This document shows positions 1-10,019 of a DNA stretch of 64,000 nt, one piece after another. Positions within the stretch are counted from its first letter, which is position 1. Each line of letters starts with the position of its first letter. Below the pieces are notes generated by a model. The model was not told where the DNA came from. It saw only the letters and a list, made by a program, of their open reading frames with translations, and made no database searches. Source of the DNA: Cavia porcellus (taxonomy: Eukaryota > Chordata > Mammalia > Rodentia > Caviidae); assembly GCF_034190915.1 (NCBI RefSeq), contig NW_026947490.1:70173494-70237493 (forward strand), in the 5' to 3' direction. The position numbers and the translations under genes were made by a program.

Positions 1-231
1 ATAGATATCATTCATTTTTATGGTCACATAATATTCAAATGTGTGTATATGTCACATTTTAAAAATTCATTCATCCACTGATGGGAAACTAGGTTGATTC
101 CATATCTTAGCATTGTGATTAGTTCAACATAAAGCCACATAGGTGTTCTTAGATATGCTGATAACAATAACACTATATAAATTTTTCCCTTGAAGTGGGA
201 TATGTGTATTATATGTCCCAGATCATGTGTA
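1..231 (-). mobile_element. LINE-1 fragment, antisense
   Basis: Phrases such as TTTTTATGGTCACATAATATTC, TTCATTCATCCACTGATGGG and TAGGTTGATTCCATATCTTAG are diverged forms of the antisense L1 3' region found across mammals. The element is cut at 231/232 by the MaLR insertion. L1-like sequence resumes after 2996. Confidence 0.65.
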
Positions 232-437
232 TGTTAGTTACCTTTCCTTCACTGTGAGAAACTGTCCAACACAGATAACCTAAAGGGTGAAAAATATATT
301 TTGATTCATGGTTTCAGAGGTTTCAGTCCATTGTCAGTTGACTCCACTGGTTTGAAACTGAGACAAAACTAGACATCATGGTTAAAGGGAATGAGAGAGC
401 AAAGCTGATCACCATGTAGTGAATGGGAAGAAGAGAG
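232..437 (-). mobile_element. MaLR LTR fragment, antisense
   Basis: Starts TGTTAGTTACC and reads as the reverse complement of an ERVL-MaLR LTR end (TTTCAGAGGTTTCAGTCCATTG is typical). It is cut short at 437, where a second LTR in the same orientation begins. Confidence 0.6.
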
Positions 438-767
438 TGTATTAGTCAACTTTCACATTTCTGAGAAAAATTGTTTAATATTTGCAATTTAAAGAAAAAA
501 ATGTTTAATTGGCTTATGGTATCAGATGATTCACTTCATGGTTGGATGGACCCAAGTTAAAAACATCAAGGTAGAAGAGTTTGGTATAAAAAAAACCTGC
601 TTATATTTTGGTGACCAGAAAGCAGAGCAGAGGGGCAGTACCAAAGAGCAAGAGACAAGTGAAGAGATACAGATGCTGAGAACACACTTTTATCATCCAC
701 CCAGACACACCCTGAAGTACGCTTTCCTAATTCCTTGGGTATTCAAGATAATCAAGTTGACAATCTA
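438..767 (-). mobile_element. MaLR 3' LTR, antisense
   Basis: Begins TGTATTAGTCAAC, the reverse complement of the usual MaLR terminus. Together with the internal region to its right and the LTR at 2422-2995 it forms a provirus-like unit in minus orientation. The right boundary is approximate. No coding capacity. Confidence 0.65.
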
Positions 768-2421
768 ACTCAGCTGCCACATTCCACCCCTTATCAACTT
801 ATACCTAAACATATCCTCTTAAGCCATATTTACTCTTCAAATAAGCACAGTTATAATTCTGCTTGAAACAACTGTCCCACATAGAATCAAAACACCATAA
901 CCCCTTCTTCAAAGTTTCAATATTCATAACAGAGTAAGTCCAAATCAAAGTTTCCTCGGAGACTCAAAGCAAGTTCTTAGCTATAAACCTGTTTACACAG
1001 TAAAAGTTACATGGTCTCAAGGTATAATGACACAGAATAGATATTTCCATTCCAAAAGGCACGAATGAGGGATTGCAAAGAACAGCACCAAAACAAGACT
1101 GAAACTAAAATCCAGCAGGGCAAACATTAAACCCAGTAACTCCACGTCCACCATGTGGAGCTCCAAGGGATAGGCATCACTGCCGCTTGAGCCTTGCTGG
1201 CTGCAGCCTATGTGGCCTCAGTTTGGATGAGCTTTACTCGCTTCTTGTATGTTTACTTTGGCATCTGTTCCATGTTATTGACGTGAAATTTCTAGGGATT
1301 TCCACTTTACCTTGAGCTTCAGTTTGACAGTTTCATGAATCACCCTCTCAGGGGTACATTGTCCAGCTTCTAGGTCTTCCTCTGAAATGTAGAAGCTTCC
1401 ATGAAATCACAACGCTTACATGCTGCACTCCTGAGCACTCTGTATCATGTGGAAGATGTGAAGAGCTACTGCTTGCTTCACGAGTAGTCAGGCCCCTTTG
1501 TAGCATCACTGCAGTGGCCTCTGAGTACCTCGGTGGTTGAGTGTAGTGAAGTGAATCCTAAGGAAGTAATTTCCTAGGACTTCCCAAGCAGTGGTCCTGG
1601 GGGCACTTTTCTCAAAGGGAAGTTAACACTTTTGCTCCCTTGAGCTTGCCATGGTGGCCTTTTGATGTTTATTAAGATGCCCTCAAGGCATCTTTCTTCT
1701 TGTACCTGTACAGAGTAGTTGGTATCTTTTAATGAGATTGATTTCTTCAGCAAGCAAATCTCTGCTGGCCTCAACTTTACACATGGTTTCTTCAGAACAA
1801 AATTTACCAAATTTTTCTGATTTGTTTTCCATTTTCACTGTAAATCTGACTAAAAACAGCAAGCAGTAAGCCACAAGCCACAACCTGAATACTGAACTGC
1901 TTTGAAATTTCCTCTGCTTAATTTTGGACTCCTGCAGAGTCTTGGGAACATGACAAAAATATGGACATTTTTTATTTATTTTTTTGCTAGAGTGCAACAC
2001 ACATGGCCTCTAGTCTAATTGCTAATGATACCCTTGTTCCCAACTGAAAGCTCATAAATTGACGTTTACTAAACCCATTTCTTTTTTATTCCATTTTTAT
2101 CAGTACTTGTTTGCCATACATAATGATTACATTTATTTTGAGAAGTTAGTACACGTACATAACACATTTTGTTTCTTTTTCTTTTTTCACTCCCTTTCCC
2201 TCCCCTACCTTCTTCTCATGGTCCCCTTCCTTATGTAAACATTCTGGTTTTATGAACTCCAATCAAAATGTCAATCAGACCCTACTTAAGTATATTCTAG
2301 AGCTTCTGTAGTCTACCCCTATAAACTTGTCAAAGTTTTCCAGCAAACCATTTCCAAAATCTTCTAAATTGCATGGTCATGTATAGTCATAGCGGCAACC
2401 CTACTCTTAGTACTAATTTTC
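768..2421 (-). mobile_element. MaLR internal region, antisense
   Basis: Resembles the antisense internal sequence of THE1/MST-type ERVL-MaLR elements, including GAGACTCAAAGCAAGTTC, TGGAGCTCCAAGGG and ATTTCCACTTTACCTTGAG. The same kind of sequence recurs at 59018-60240. Near 2385-2421 the reverse complement matches the segment just inside the LTR at 58614, where a primer-binding-like site would lie. Short open frames here are chance; MaLR internal regions lack intact genes. Confidence 0.65.
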
Positions 2422-2475
2422 TGTATTAGTCAGCTTTTCTCTTTCTGGAACAAACTATCCAATAAACTAAAGAGA

Positions 2476-2529
<54 letters not shown>

Positions 2530-2995
2530 TTGGTTTACAATTTTGGAGCGCCCAGTCCATGATTGGATGTCTCTAATCAAGGATATCATAAGGCTGTATA
2601 AACTACTTATTTTATGTTTCCCAGAAACCAGAGAAGGGAACTGTACTAGAGAGGAAGGAATGAGAGACCAGGTATAGATTCCAAGGTCACGTCTTGTCAT
2701 CCACTCAGACTCACTCAGTAATGAGCATTTGACAAGAAGACTGAACACCAGGGATAAGATATTGTCCCTAATCTGTGCCCTCATAGAATTTATCCCTTCA
2801 GCTACCTTCCATCTCCTAAGTTTCTGTTACCTCCCAGTAGCTTATCAAATTTTGAATTTATCAGTCAATTGTACCATTGATGAGATGAGAGGCTAAATGC
2901 TCCATCCTTTGGAAGAGACCTGCCTCTAAAAATTGTTTCACTGGGAACCATGTCTTCAATATGTTAGCTTTTGGGGGATGTTCCAGACTGAAACA
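2422..2995 (-). mobile_element. MaLR 5' LTR, antisense, with internal TG microsatellite
   Basis: Starts TGTATTAGTCAGC and ends GACTGAAACA, so it has TG...CA termini. Read on the minus strand it starts with a phrase close to the MST/MLT1 start (TCTGGAACATCCCCCAAAAG). A (TG)n tract has expanded inside it at 2481-2527. ATGTG follows its right end and also occurs at 225-229, just left of the whole block, compatible with a target-site duplication. Confidence 0.7.
2481..2527. repeat. (TG)n microsatellite
   Basis: About 23 perfect TG units inside the LTR. The long repeated Cys-Val and Thr-His open frames over it are artefacts. Confidence 0.97.
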
Positions 2996-3470
2996 ATGTG
3001 CTAGATCTATGTTTAGAATTTCTACATGTAAGGTCATGTTATCTGTAGATACAGATAATTTAATACTTTGTTTTCCAGTTTGTATGCTTTTTATTTCTTT
3101 TGCTTATGCATAATTGTTCCAGTTAATATTAGTTTGAACATGAACAGTGAGACTGGACATTCTTCTGTTGTTCCAATTTAATAGAGAAAACATCAGTTTT
3201 CACCACAAAGTATGATGTAAGATAGGAACTTTTCATATATGCCCAAAGGTACATTTCCTTAAAATACAATTTATTGAGATTATTTATAATGAAAGGATTT
3301 TTAAGTTTTGTCAAACTGCATACTAGAAATAGATATATTCACATATATTATGTCTTCATGATTCAGATTTGGTATGCTGTATTTTTCTAGACTTTTATTC
3401 ATTTTTATATACTATATAATTTTGTTTATAGTAATATATTATTATCCTTTTACATCATTTTAATTCTTTT
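2996..3470 (-). mobile_element. LINE-1 ORF2 fragment, antisense
   Basis: Contains TTGTTCCAGTT..., GTGAGACTGGACATTCTTC and a following AT-rich tract that match the antisense L1 ORF2 text around 'gtgggcatccttgtcttgttcc'. It probably continues the L1 interrupted at 231. Diverged and not coding. Confidence 0.55.
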
Positions 3471-4308
3471 CTAATTGGATAATTTATTTTGGTTTTACAG
3501 TTTTTATTGTATTGACAATAAGCTATCAACTGGTCTGTCTAGATTCCAGATATGCAGTTTTAGTGTTCTGTGCATAGCAGGATTTTAAATAAAATACAAT
3601 TTCTTATGATTTCAGTAATACCAAATTATTTCTACCACTAAGCCCCCAAGAAGTAATAGAAACAAATACTACTGAAACCCAGTATTTAAAATTCATGCAT
3701 AGCCCACTTATCTTCAAAATATGTTCTATTCAGAGTGTTCTCTAAACACATTAGAATAAAATGAATTTATAACATGAGTCCAATGCAAATTGTTTTTCTC
3801 CACACTAGTAGAACCAATGATATTTGACCTGTAGAAATATAAACTGTAAACTATAGAGAATAGCAAGCAATTTTTACCCTTTAATGCTGCAGAAAGTAAT
3901 TTTAAAGTTAATCTTCTAGATATAGGAATTTAAGGGCAATACCCATGGCAATAGGACTAATTAGAAGAAAATTCTGAGTGAGATTCATGAATCCTGTTCC
4001 TACGCTCTCTGACCTTCCAGGTCTGAGGTTGCTTAGTGTTACCTTTAAAATATTCCATCAACACATCTTCCTGTTACATTTTTGTTTTACTTTTACTTAC
4101 CTTTAAGAAAAAGAGACAATTGAGACTTTACTCTCAAGTGCCTAAAATACTTCTGTATTTTCTCAGAAAGTGTGCTCATATCCATTCATACTCATTTATA
4201 CACATATAGACATTATAATTCTTATAATCTCTCGTATTTTCCCTTTGATTTTTTCTTTTCTTGTTGGAGGGGTCCATGATCAACTGTCTTGCTGTGTTCA
4301 CTTTGTAG

Positions 4309-4477
4309 AATCTGTCTGTCCAACACGGATTCCTGTGGCGGCTCGTGATGAGAAAGGGTTTGATATACTACTAGGTTTAGGTGTAAAGAAAAAGGCTAAG
4401 AAAAGAATCCAGCTTTCACCAACAAAGATAAAAGGATATGAAATAACATCAAAAGTTGATCTGTCAGAAGTGACAAG
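4309..4477 (+). CDS. COL21A1: COL21A1 exon, start of TSPN domain
   Basis: This 169-bp exon starts with two bases of a split codon (acceptor TTTGTAG|AA), has 55 whole codons from SVCPTRIP to DLSEVT, and ends with AG of a serine codon (donor ACAAG|GTAAGC). It encodes the junction between the vWA domain and the thrombospondin N-terminal-like domain. The cysteine in VCPTR probably joins a TSPN disulfide. The run VKKKAKKR is strongly basic. The open frame extends upstream to an ATG at 4170, but that stretch is intron. Human COL21A1 reads almost the same here (for example GFDILLGL and RIQLSP). Confidence 0.96.
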
Positions 4478-4579
4478 GTAAGCACAATTTGTGGATCCAA
4501 ATTGCATATGTGTGCATGTATGTAATTTTTGCAGGGTTGCTGACAAATCGCTGGGCTCACCATCTTCTTCTGTTTCTAG
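4478..4579 (+). other. COL21A1: Short 102-bp intron
   Basis: GTAAGC...TTTCTAG intron. Its small size lets open frames run through it, which makes the two neighbouring exons look like one ORF in other frames. Confidence 0.93.
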
Positions 4580-4796
4580 CAATATATTCCCAGAGGGTCT
4601 TCCTCCATCGTATGTGTTTGTTTCCACCCAGAGATTTAAGGTCAAGAAAGTGTGGGATTTATGGCGAATATTAACCATCCATGGAAAGCCACAAATAGCA
4701 GTCACCTTAAATGGTGTGGACAAAACCTTATCATTTACGACGACTAGCGTAATTAATGGCTCACAAGTGGCTGTGTTTGCTGGCCCTCAAGTTAAG
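4580..4796 (+). CDS. COL21A1: COL21A1 exon, TSPN domain core
   Basis: This 217-bp exon gives one base to finish the split serine codon, then 72 codons starting NIFPEGLPPSY and ending GPQVK in phase 0 (donor GTTAAG|GTAAAG). It encodes central beta strands of the laminin-G-like TSPN fold, including YVFVSTQRFKVKK, VWDLWRIL and the putative N-glycosylation sequon in VINGSQV. Close to human COL21A1; differences such as ILTIHGKPQIA against ILTIDGRPQIA are conservative. No frameshift or stop. Confidence 0.96.
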
Positions 4797-7005
4797 GTAA
4801 AGGTGTCTGAGCATGATCATGTTATTCATAATCATGGTAAAACACCACTGTTTTTTTTTTTTTTTTTGCATCTTTTGGTGAGAGAATTATTATTTTAGCA
4901 TGACTTCGTATTTTAATGATACCGACTTTATATTTTATGTTGCTTTATTGAACAAAAGCACCAGAGGAAGTTAAATTTGTTTCTTACTCAGTGTTAGGAC
5001 AAAGGGCAAGGCAAATTAGCATATTTTGAGTGCCTCCTACTAGAATCTAGGCAAGGTTTAATGATAATAGCCATCTAATAAAGACATTGCTCTCATTTTG
5101 TGGGCAAAAAAACCATTGTTCAAAATTAAGTAACACAGTTCAAAGTAACATAGCTCTGAAATATTGACATCAAGAATTAAAGTTTGATTGATTTTAAAGT
5201 CCATCTTGGCCTGCTTTATACTTCCATGTGTATAAAAACATTTTTTAAAATATTAAATGCCAAGTAGATGATAGATTTTATTTTTCTTTATTTTTTATTC
5301 AATGCAATACATTTTTAAAAGTATTTTCCAAGTCATGTGTTTCATATACAGTTCCAATGATGATAGCTATGATGAAGTTTTACTCATTAAATATTTAAAA
5401 TGTGTATTAATATGGTTTAGGTGATTTTGATAGTTATATATGAAAATTGGGCATTTACTCAATTTCTTCATTCAGAAACATTAAAAATTGTGCTATCTGT
5501 TATCTTCATAAGGTACTAGGTTCTTTAAGAAAAACAGTCAAGAATTTATAATGCATATGCAAAGGACTAGCATCAAATAAAAACATAAAACGTAGTGGAG
5601 TGTGAATGGAAAAAATGTGTTCTGGCACAAAAGGTAGAAAAATATTTATAAAAGTGATGATTTTTGTACTAGACCTTGAAGAATTCAGAGAATTTTGATG
5701 GCAAGATCTGTAAGAGGACAGTAAGTCAATGATTCAGTGTTGAGTGGTAGCAAAATGATGGATTTTTATTTAAAGACTGTTTGGTGTGTGTCATGTGTCA
5801 TTCAAAAGGCTGGCAAGGTATGAGCCCATGTGTGAGGAGCCTGGAAGGCCCTGTGGACTGGCTGGGACCATTCAGTGGGTGGCAGGTTCCACTGGAACTC
5901 TTGATCATAGGTGCCCCATGATCAAGCAGTGCTCCCACTCTCTTCTCCTCCTTCCACAAAGAGTACCTTCAGCCTTATCTAGCAATTATGTCAGCTTCTG
6001 GTAATGAAGAAATAACATGGAACATCTCCTCTAATGAAACTTTAGTGAAGACATAAAGGATAGCTCGACCGGGAGGTTCAGAGATAGAAATATGGTTGAA
6101 AATAAAGCAAAATATCCACAAATCCAAATTATGACAGTAAAATGGATATGGAGAAGGGAGTTAAGAGTCATGTTCAGTGACATACTTGATTGGATTTTGC
6201 ATCTGGCTGGTTATTACAACTCAGGGAAAGAAATGTGTGTTTTAGAAAAAGAGGATATTATTATCCAAGGGAAATAGGGAGAGGAAGAAAGTCCACAGGT
6301 AACTCAAGTTCGTTTTGTTATATACCATATTAAGCTGATTGTGAGACATCCTTGCAAACTTATTCTACTTAGTATTGGAGTTCCAAGGCCCATGTGTAGG
6401 AGAGAGGTCCAGGCAATTGATGTAGATATGGGAGATACCATGGGAATTAGCAATTGGTCTCAGGAATGGATGAACTTGTCAGAGTGCTGCGTGATAATGT
6501 TACAGTCAGACCTGGGAGAGATGTCCTCATGTGGAGCAGGCAGTTTGAAGGATGTGAGCCTTCAAAGATAGAGAATGAGCAGTGGAGAGGATGACCCGCA
6601 GACGATCAAGATGGTTTGAATTGTGCAAGTTGGGTGAAAATATGAATAAAGATGGACCACACTAGACATTGTGTCCAGAATTACAGTAAATTAATGGGTT
6701 GCAGAACAAGAAAAGCTATTTAGATTCTGAGATGGGGATTTCATTTGTGACCTTGAGGAAGTTGCTCCAGTAAGTCACCTGATACATTGACTTAGGGATA
6801 TATAATAGGAATTCAGATAAGAATAGATAAAAGAGTTGGTGAGTAGCATGTGAAGTCCAGCTTGGATCAAGGTGAGCTCATATGTATTATAGGAAGTATG
6901 TGGTCCAGATTTCTCTTAAATGTTTGGAGCAAAGGAGCAGGAAGAAAGAAAATAAAAGATGGTTATGGATTTTATTTATGAATCATTCATGTTCTCTTAT
7001 TGTAG
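4797..7005 (+). other. COL21A1: Intron within the TSPN domain
   Basis: Noncoding, 2.2 kb. A T-run lies near 4849-4867 and an L2/MIR-like fragment near 5020-5210. The stretch 6200-6900 has a purine-rich style found in old mammalian repeats, family not certain. It ends with a pyrimidine tract and TTGTAG before 7006. No additional exon seen. Confidence 0.8.
5020..5215. mobile_element. Old L2/MIR-type fragment
   Basis: Contains TTTTGAGTGCCTCCTACTAG, close to the 'tattgagtgcctactatgtg' phrase shared by L2 and MIR relatives, then GTGGGCAAAAAAACC and AAATTAAGTAACACAG, which resemble the gapped antisense MIR tail. Strongly diverged; boundaries approximate. Confidence 0.45.
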
Positions 7006-7179
7006 ACACTATTTGATGAAGAATGGCATCAGATTCGTCTCTTAGTAACAGAGCAAGATGTAACCCTGTTTATTGATGATCAAGAAATTGACAGCAAACC
7101 CTTACATCTAACTTTAGGAATCTTCGTCAGCGGGCAAACACAAATTGGAAAATATTCTGGGAAAGAAGAGACTGTTCAG
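7006..7179 (+). CDS. COL21A1: COL21A1 exon, TSPN domain
   Basis: A 174-bp phase-0 exon of 58 codons starting TLFDEEWHQIR and ending SGKEETVQ. It carries the late beta strands of the TSPN/laminin-G fold (EWHQIRLLVTEQDVTLFIDD, QTQIGKYSG). The acceptor TTATTGTAG|ACA is good. The donor CAG|GTGGAT is weaker than consensus, lacking the A at +4 and G at +5. It matches human COL21A1 throughout, with a few substitutions around LHLTLGIFVSGQ. No disruption. Confidence 0.96.
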
Positions 7180-8222
7180 GTGGATACATGATTTGACTTT
7201 TGCTTGGTATACAATGAGACTTTGCCTGTCTTTTATAATAATCTTGGCAACGCTGAGTGTATTTAACTTAATTATGAATTCTCTAAGATATTTATTCAAA
7301 ATCTAATTAGCTCATGGTTGAAATTGTGTGTTACAAAAATGTGAAATAGGAGTTAATACATTTTCTAAGAATACTTAGAAAAATGTAGGGTAGAATTCTA
7401 GGAACTATTAACTTAATATTTCCTAGGGGAAGTAAAGTTTAAAAAATGAATTTGGAAAAGGGAATATGGTTAGAACTCTAAGGGCTGTAAAATTTCTTTG
7501 CAGCTGGGCAGAAAACATTAGATAAATACATGCCAGGATTCTTCACATATAAAAGTGTTACTTAAAAACAAAGTAGTTGTGGTTTGTTCAATTTATACTT
7601 TAAAAGATTTTGTTTTGGCCTTTTAAATATCTATTTGTTAAAAGGTATTTATATTTGAGTTGAGCAGTGAGTATGTAAAACCCATTTCTAAGGAAATTCC
7701 TTTATTGGAAACAGTATTAAGAGAAGGCTGTGATTTGACATGTGGTCAGATGCATATGGATACAATGTGTCACACTGTTGGAAACATTTAAATGATACCA
7801 AGTAGACTCTCATCAAGGAGCACTTTTTCCCAGGAACTAAATCTCTAATGCTAAAAATACCCTTCCCAAGTCCATCAAGTGTGTGCAGGACCATTGCAGA
7901 GACTTAGGATAAACACAGAAACCGGGGAGAACTTTTAAAATGTCTCTAGACAAGTTCTTACTATTAGGATACTAATACATATTCATTGGATTCTTGAAGG
8001 AAATCAGAGATTTGTTCTTGGCGCTAGGAGGTTTTCCCTCAAGGCCTGTTTTGCCCTGTGTTTATAGAACATAGTAGATATTCAAATCTGTGTTTTCATT
8101 GTGTTTGTTACTGAAGTGCTGCCATCTAAGCCTTAAACAGTGACTAGCTATGACTGCCGTTTCTGCATGTGTGACTTGCTATTACAAAGCAGTTAAAGTT
8201 TTAACTCTGTATCTGTTCCCAG
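7180..8222 (+). other. COL21A1: Intron within the TSPN domain
   Basis: About 1.0 kb, AT-rich, no repeat that I can name with confidence. Ends CTGTTCCCAG. Confidence 0.85.
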
Positions 8223-8300
8223 TTTGATGTCCAAAAGTTGCGGATATACTGTGATCCGGAACAGAACAACCGGGAGACAGCGTGTGAGATCCCTGGATTC
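8223..8300 (+). CDS. COL21A1: COL21A1 exon, end of TSPN domain
   Basis: A 78-bp phase-0 exon of 26 codons: FDVQKLRIYCDPEQ, then NNRETACEIPGF. It closes the TSPN domain. The two cysteines (YCDP and TACE) are typical of the disulfide-bonded end of this domain. The acceptor is TGTTCCCAG|TTT and the donor GGATTC|GTGAGT is strong. Identical or nearly so to the human segment as I recall it. Confidence 0.97.
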
Positions 8301-9627
8301 GTGAGTAGAATAGATCACTCCCTTTCACGTGTTGCTTTAGTCTTTGCAGACTGCTAAAGAGCAAATATACTTAAGTCTTATTTACTATATACATGTAATT
8401 CTGATTTTTATTGTCAAGGGACATAAAGTTACATGAAGAAACATAACTTGAGGTGCAAACTGAAAGAAATTACAGTGTATCATTGTACAAGTGAGAAGGA
8501 AAAGCAGAAGAGATGTAGGAGAGGGGGACTGGACTTGCTCAGAAGGACGTAGAATGTTTTACCTGAATATATCAACCTGTGAAGTATGTTTCTGTACTTA
8601 ACTGTAGGACAGGACATCCCAAAATGCGTCGTGCTAAAGAGTAGAAAGTTAATTTTTCTGTTCACCAAGATTTTTCTTAAACTACAATGAATATTTTTCT
8701 TTTTGTTCTTATTACCTAAATAAGATAACTTACTCCTGTTTTCCATCAGTGGGAATAATTTATGAATCCTTGTTCTCAGAAGACTTGAGGATATAGAAGA
8801 GCACATTTAAAGGATCCATAATAAAATTACACATGCAGCCTTCTAGAAATTATTCACTTTGTGTTTTATAGACAAGCAGTTGTTTAACCATTATAATTTT
8901 TTAAAAAACAACTTGGAAAATAAATATCTTGTAACAGTATTAAACAGCATCATGTTTGAGAATCAGTTGTGTATATTTTATTGATGTCTCTGCATTGACA
9001 CATACACTATTACCCTACCACAACATTAACCTGCAGAGTTTGGATTCCTGAACCGCTTCTGAAACGCCTTTCTGCTTCTTCTTATACTTAAGCATGAGTT
9101 CAGGTGGCTTGTTGAGCTTTTGCTTCTCAGTCCATCCTCTTTCTGATCTTGCTTGTTGTTGTTTGGAAAAATTATAAATACCTTCAGAAACTGCATTATT
9201 CAGTAAGAAAATTGAGAAAGTCTTCTGAAATAAAATGCACAACATTTTAATGCACACAGTTTTTGACTTGTTCAGATAAGTTCTGGCTTTTTTTAGTGTG
9301 TGGTTCTAAAATAATTTCTGTACAGTTCAACAGCATATAAATTTCAACTTGAGCTATTTTTTTCTTGCATGGCTATTAATATCAAGCAACTTTGGTTTAA
9401 TTTTGCCTTCTGCACTTTACCTTTCTTGGTCACCTTCCTTTATCCTTTAAAAATGTGGTAACAGGCATAAGTACACACTTTTTAAAGATAGCTACAAGTA
9501 ACTATTTTAGCTCGTGGTTGATTTGGCATGCCATCTACCTCCTCTGGATAATTGTCTGTAAATCAGGAAGATAATCTAGAAATTAATTAAAACACATTTT
9601 AAAACATGTTTGTTGTTTTTCTTTCAG
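8301..9627 (+). other. COL21A1: Intron before the microexon
   Basis: 1.3 kb, AT-rich. No named repeat or gene seen. The 3' end (TTGTTTTTCTTTCAG) is a strong polypyrimidine tract, as expected to define the 9-bp exon that follows. Confidence 0.8.
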
Positions 9628-9636
9628 AATGGAGAG
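9628..9636 (+). CDS. COL21A1: COL21A1 9-bp microexon (Asn-Gly-Glu)
   Basis: AAT GGA GAG encodes NGE, flanked by a strong acceptor (TTTTTCTTTCAG) and a good donor (GTAGGC). The preceding exon ends in GF and the next begins CLNGPSDVG. Human collagen XXI reads GFNGECLNGPSD across this point, so the three residues are required here and are present nowhere else in the two introns. Both ends are in phase 0, so skipping would delete only three residues. Too short for any ORF-based search. Confidence 0.9.
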
Positions 9637-9935
9637 GTAGGCTTGAATACTTGAGTCTTCATAAGGTAATGTTTGCACTCTGGGACCATTTAGCTTCTTG
9701 TTATCAGCTGTAAGTATATTTAGACTCAGAATTCATTTTTATTTAGCTCACATAATTTATTGCTCACAGAATTTTTATGATTTAGAATTTCTTGTCGGAT
9801 TGGCCTAAACAATATTGGAAAGTGACTGTAAGCTATCTTTGCCATTTTATGAAAACATAGAGACATACGTACATGTGTGTTTGTGGATATAAATGTCTTT
9901 CCGTTTTGTTGTTTATTCCTTTTCTGTCTTTGTAG
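9637..9935 (+). other. COL21A1: 299-bp intron after the microexon
   Basis: Short intron, GTAGGC...TTTGTAG, with no repeats seen. Confidence 0.88.
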
Positions 9936-10019
9936 TGCCTTAATGGTCCCAGTGATGTAGGTTCAACCCCAGCTCCCTGCGTCTGCCCTCCAGGGAAACC
10001 AGGCCCACAAGGGCCTAAG
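9936..10019 (+). CDS. COL21A1: COL21A1 exon, linker into the triple helix
   Basis: An 84-bp phase-0 exon of 28 codons. It starts CLNGPSDVGSTPAPCVC and passes into PPGKPGPQGPK, so it contains the cysteine-bearing non-collagenous linker (three Cys) and the first Gly-X-Y triplets. The cysteines could form interchain disulfides, as at the ends of collagen domains in FACIT collagens; this role is inferred. The acceptor is TTTGTAG|TGC and the donor CCTAAG|GTGAGT is near consensus. Confidence 0.96.

Larger units (their letters stand above)
1..4308 (+). other. COL21A1: Intron upstream of the first TSPN exon
   Basis: Noncoding. It holds antisense L1 sequence at both ends of an antisense MaLR provirus (listed separately), then AT-rich unique-looking sequence from about 3480 to 4280. 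The acceptor before 4309 has a pyrimidine-rich tract ending in TTTGTAG. I see no further exon; the vWA-domain exons must lie further upstream. Confidence 0.8.

Noticed and set aside
2467..2784. Frames with long Thr-His or Cys-Val runs
   Set aside because: Translation of a TG microsatellite inside an LTR.
4170..4308. ATG-started extension upstream of the first TSPN exon
   Set aside because: It is intron: the TTTGTAG acceptor at 4308 and the known vWA-to-TSPN continuity place the exon start at 4309.
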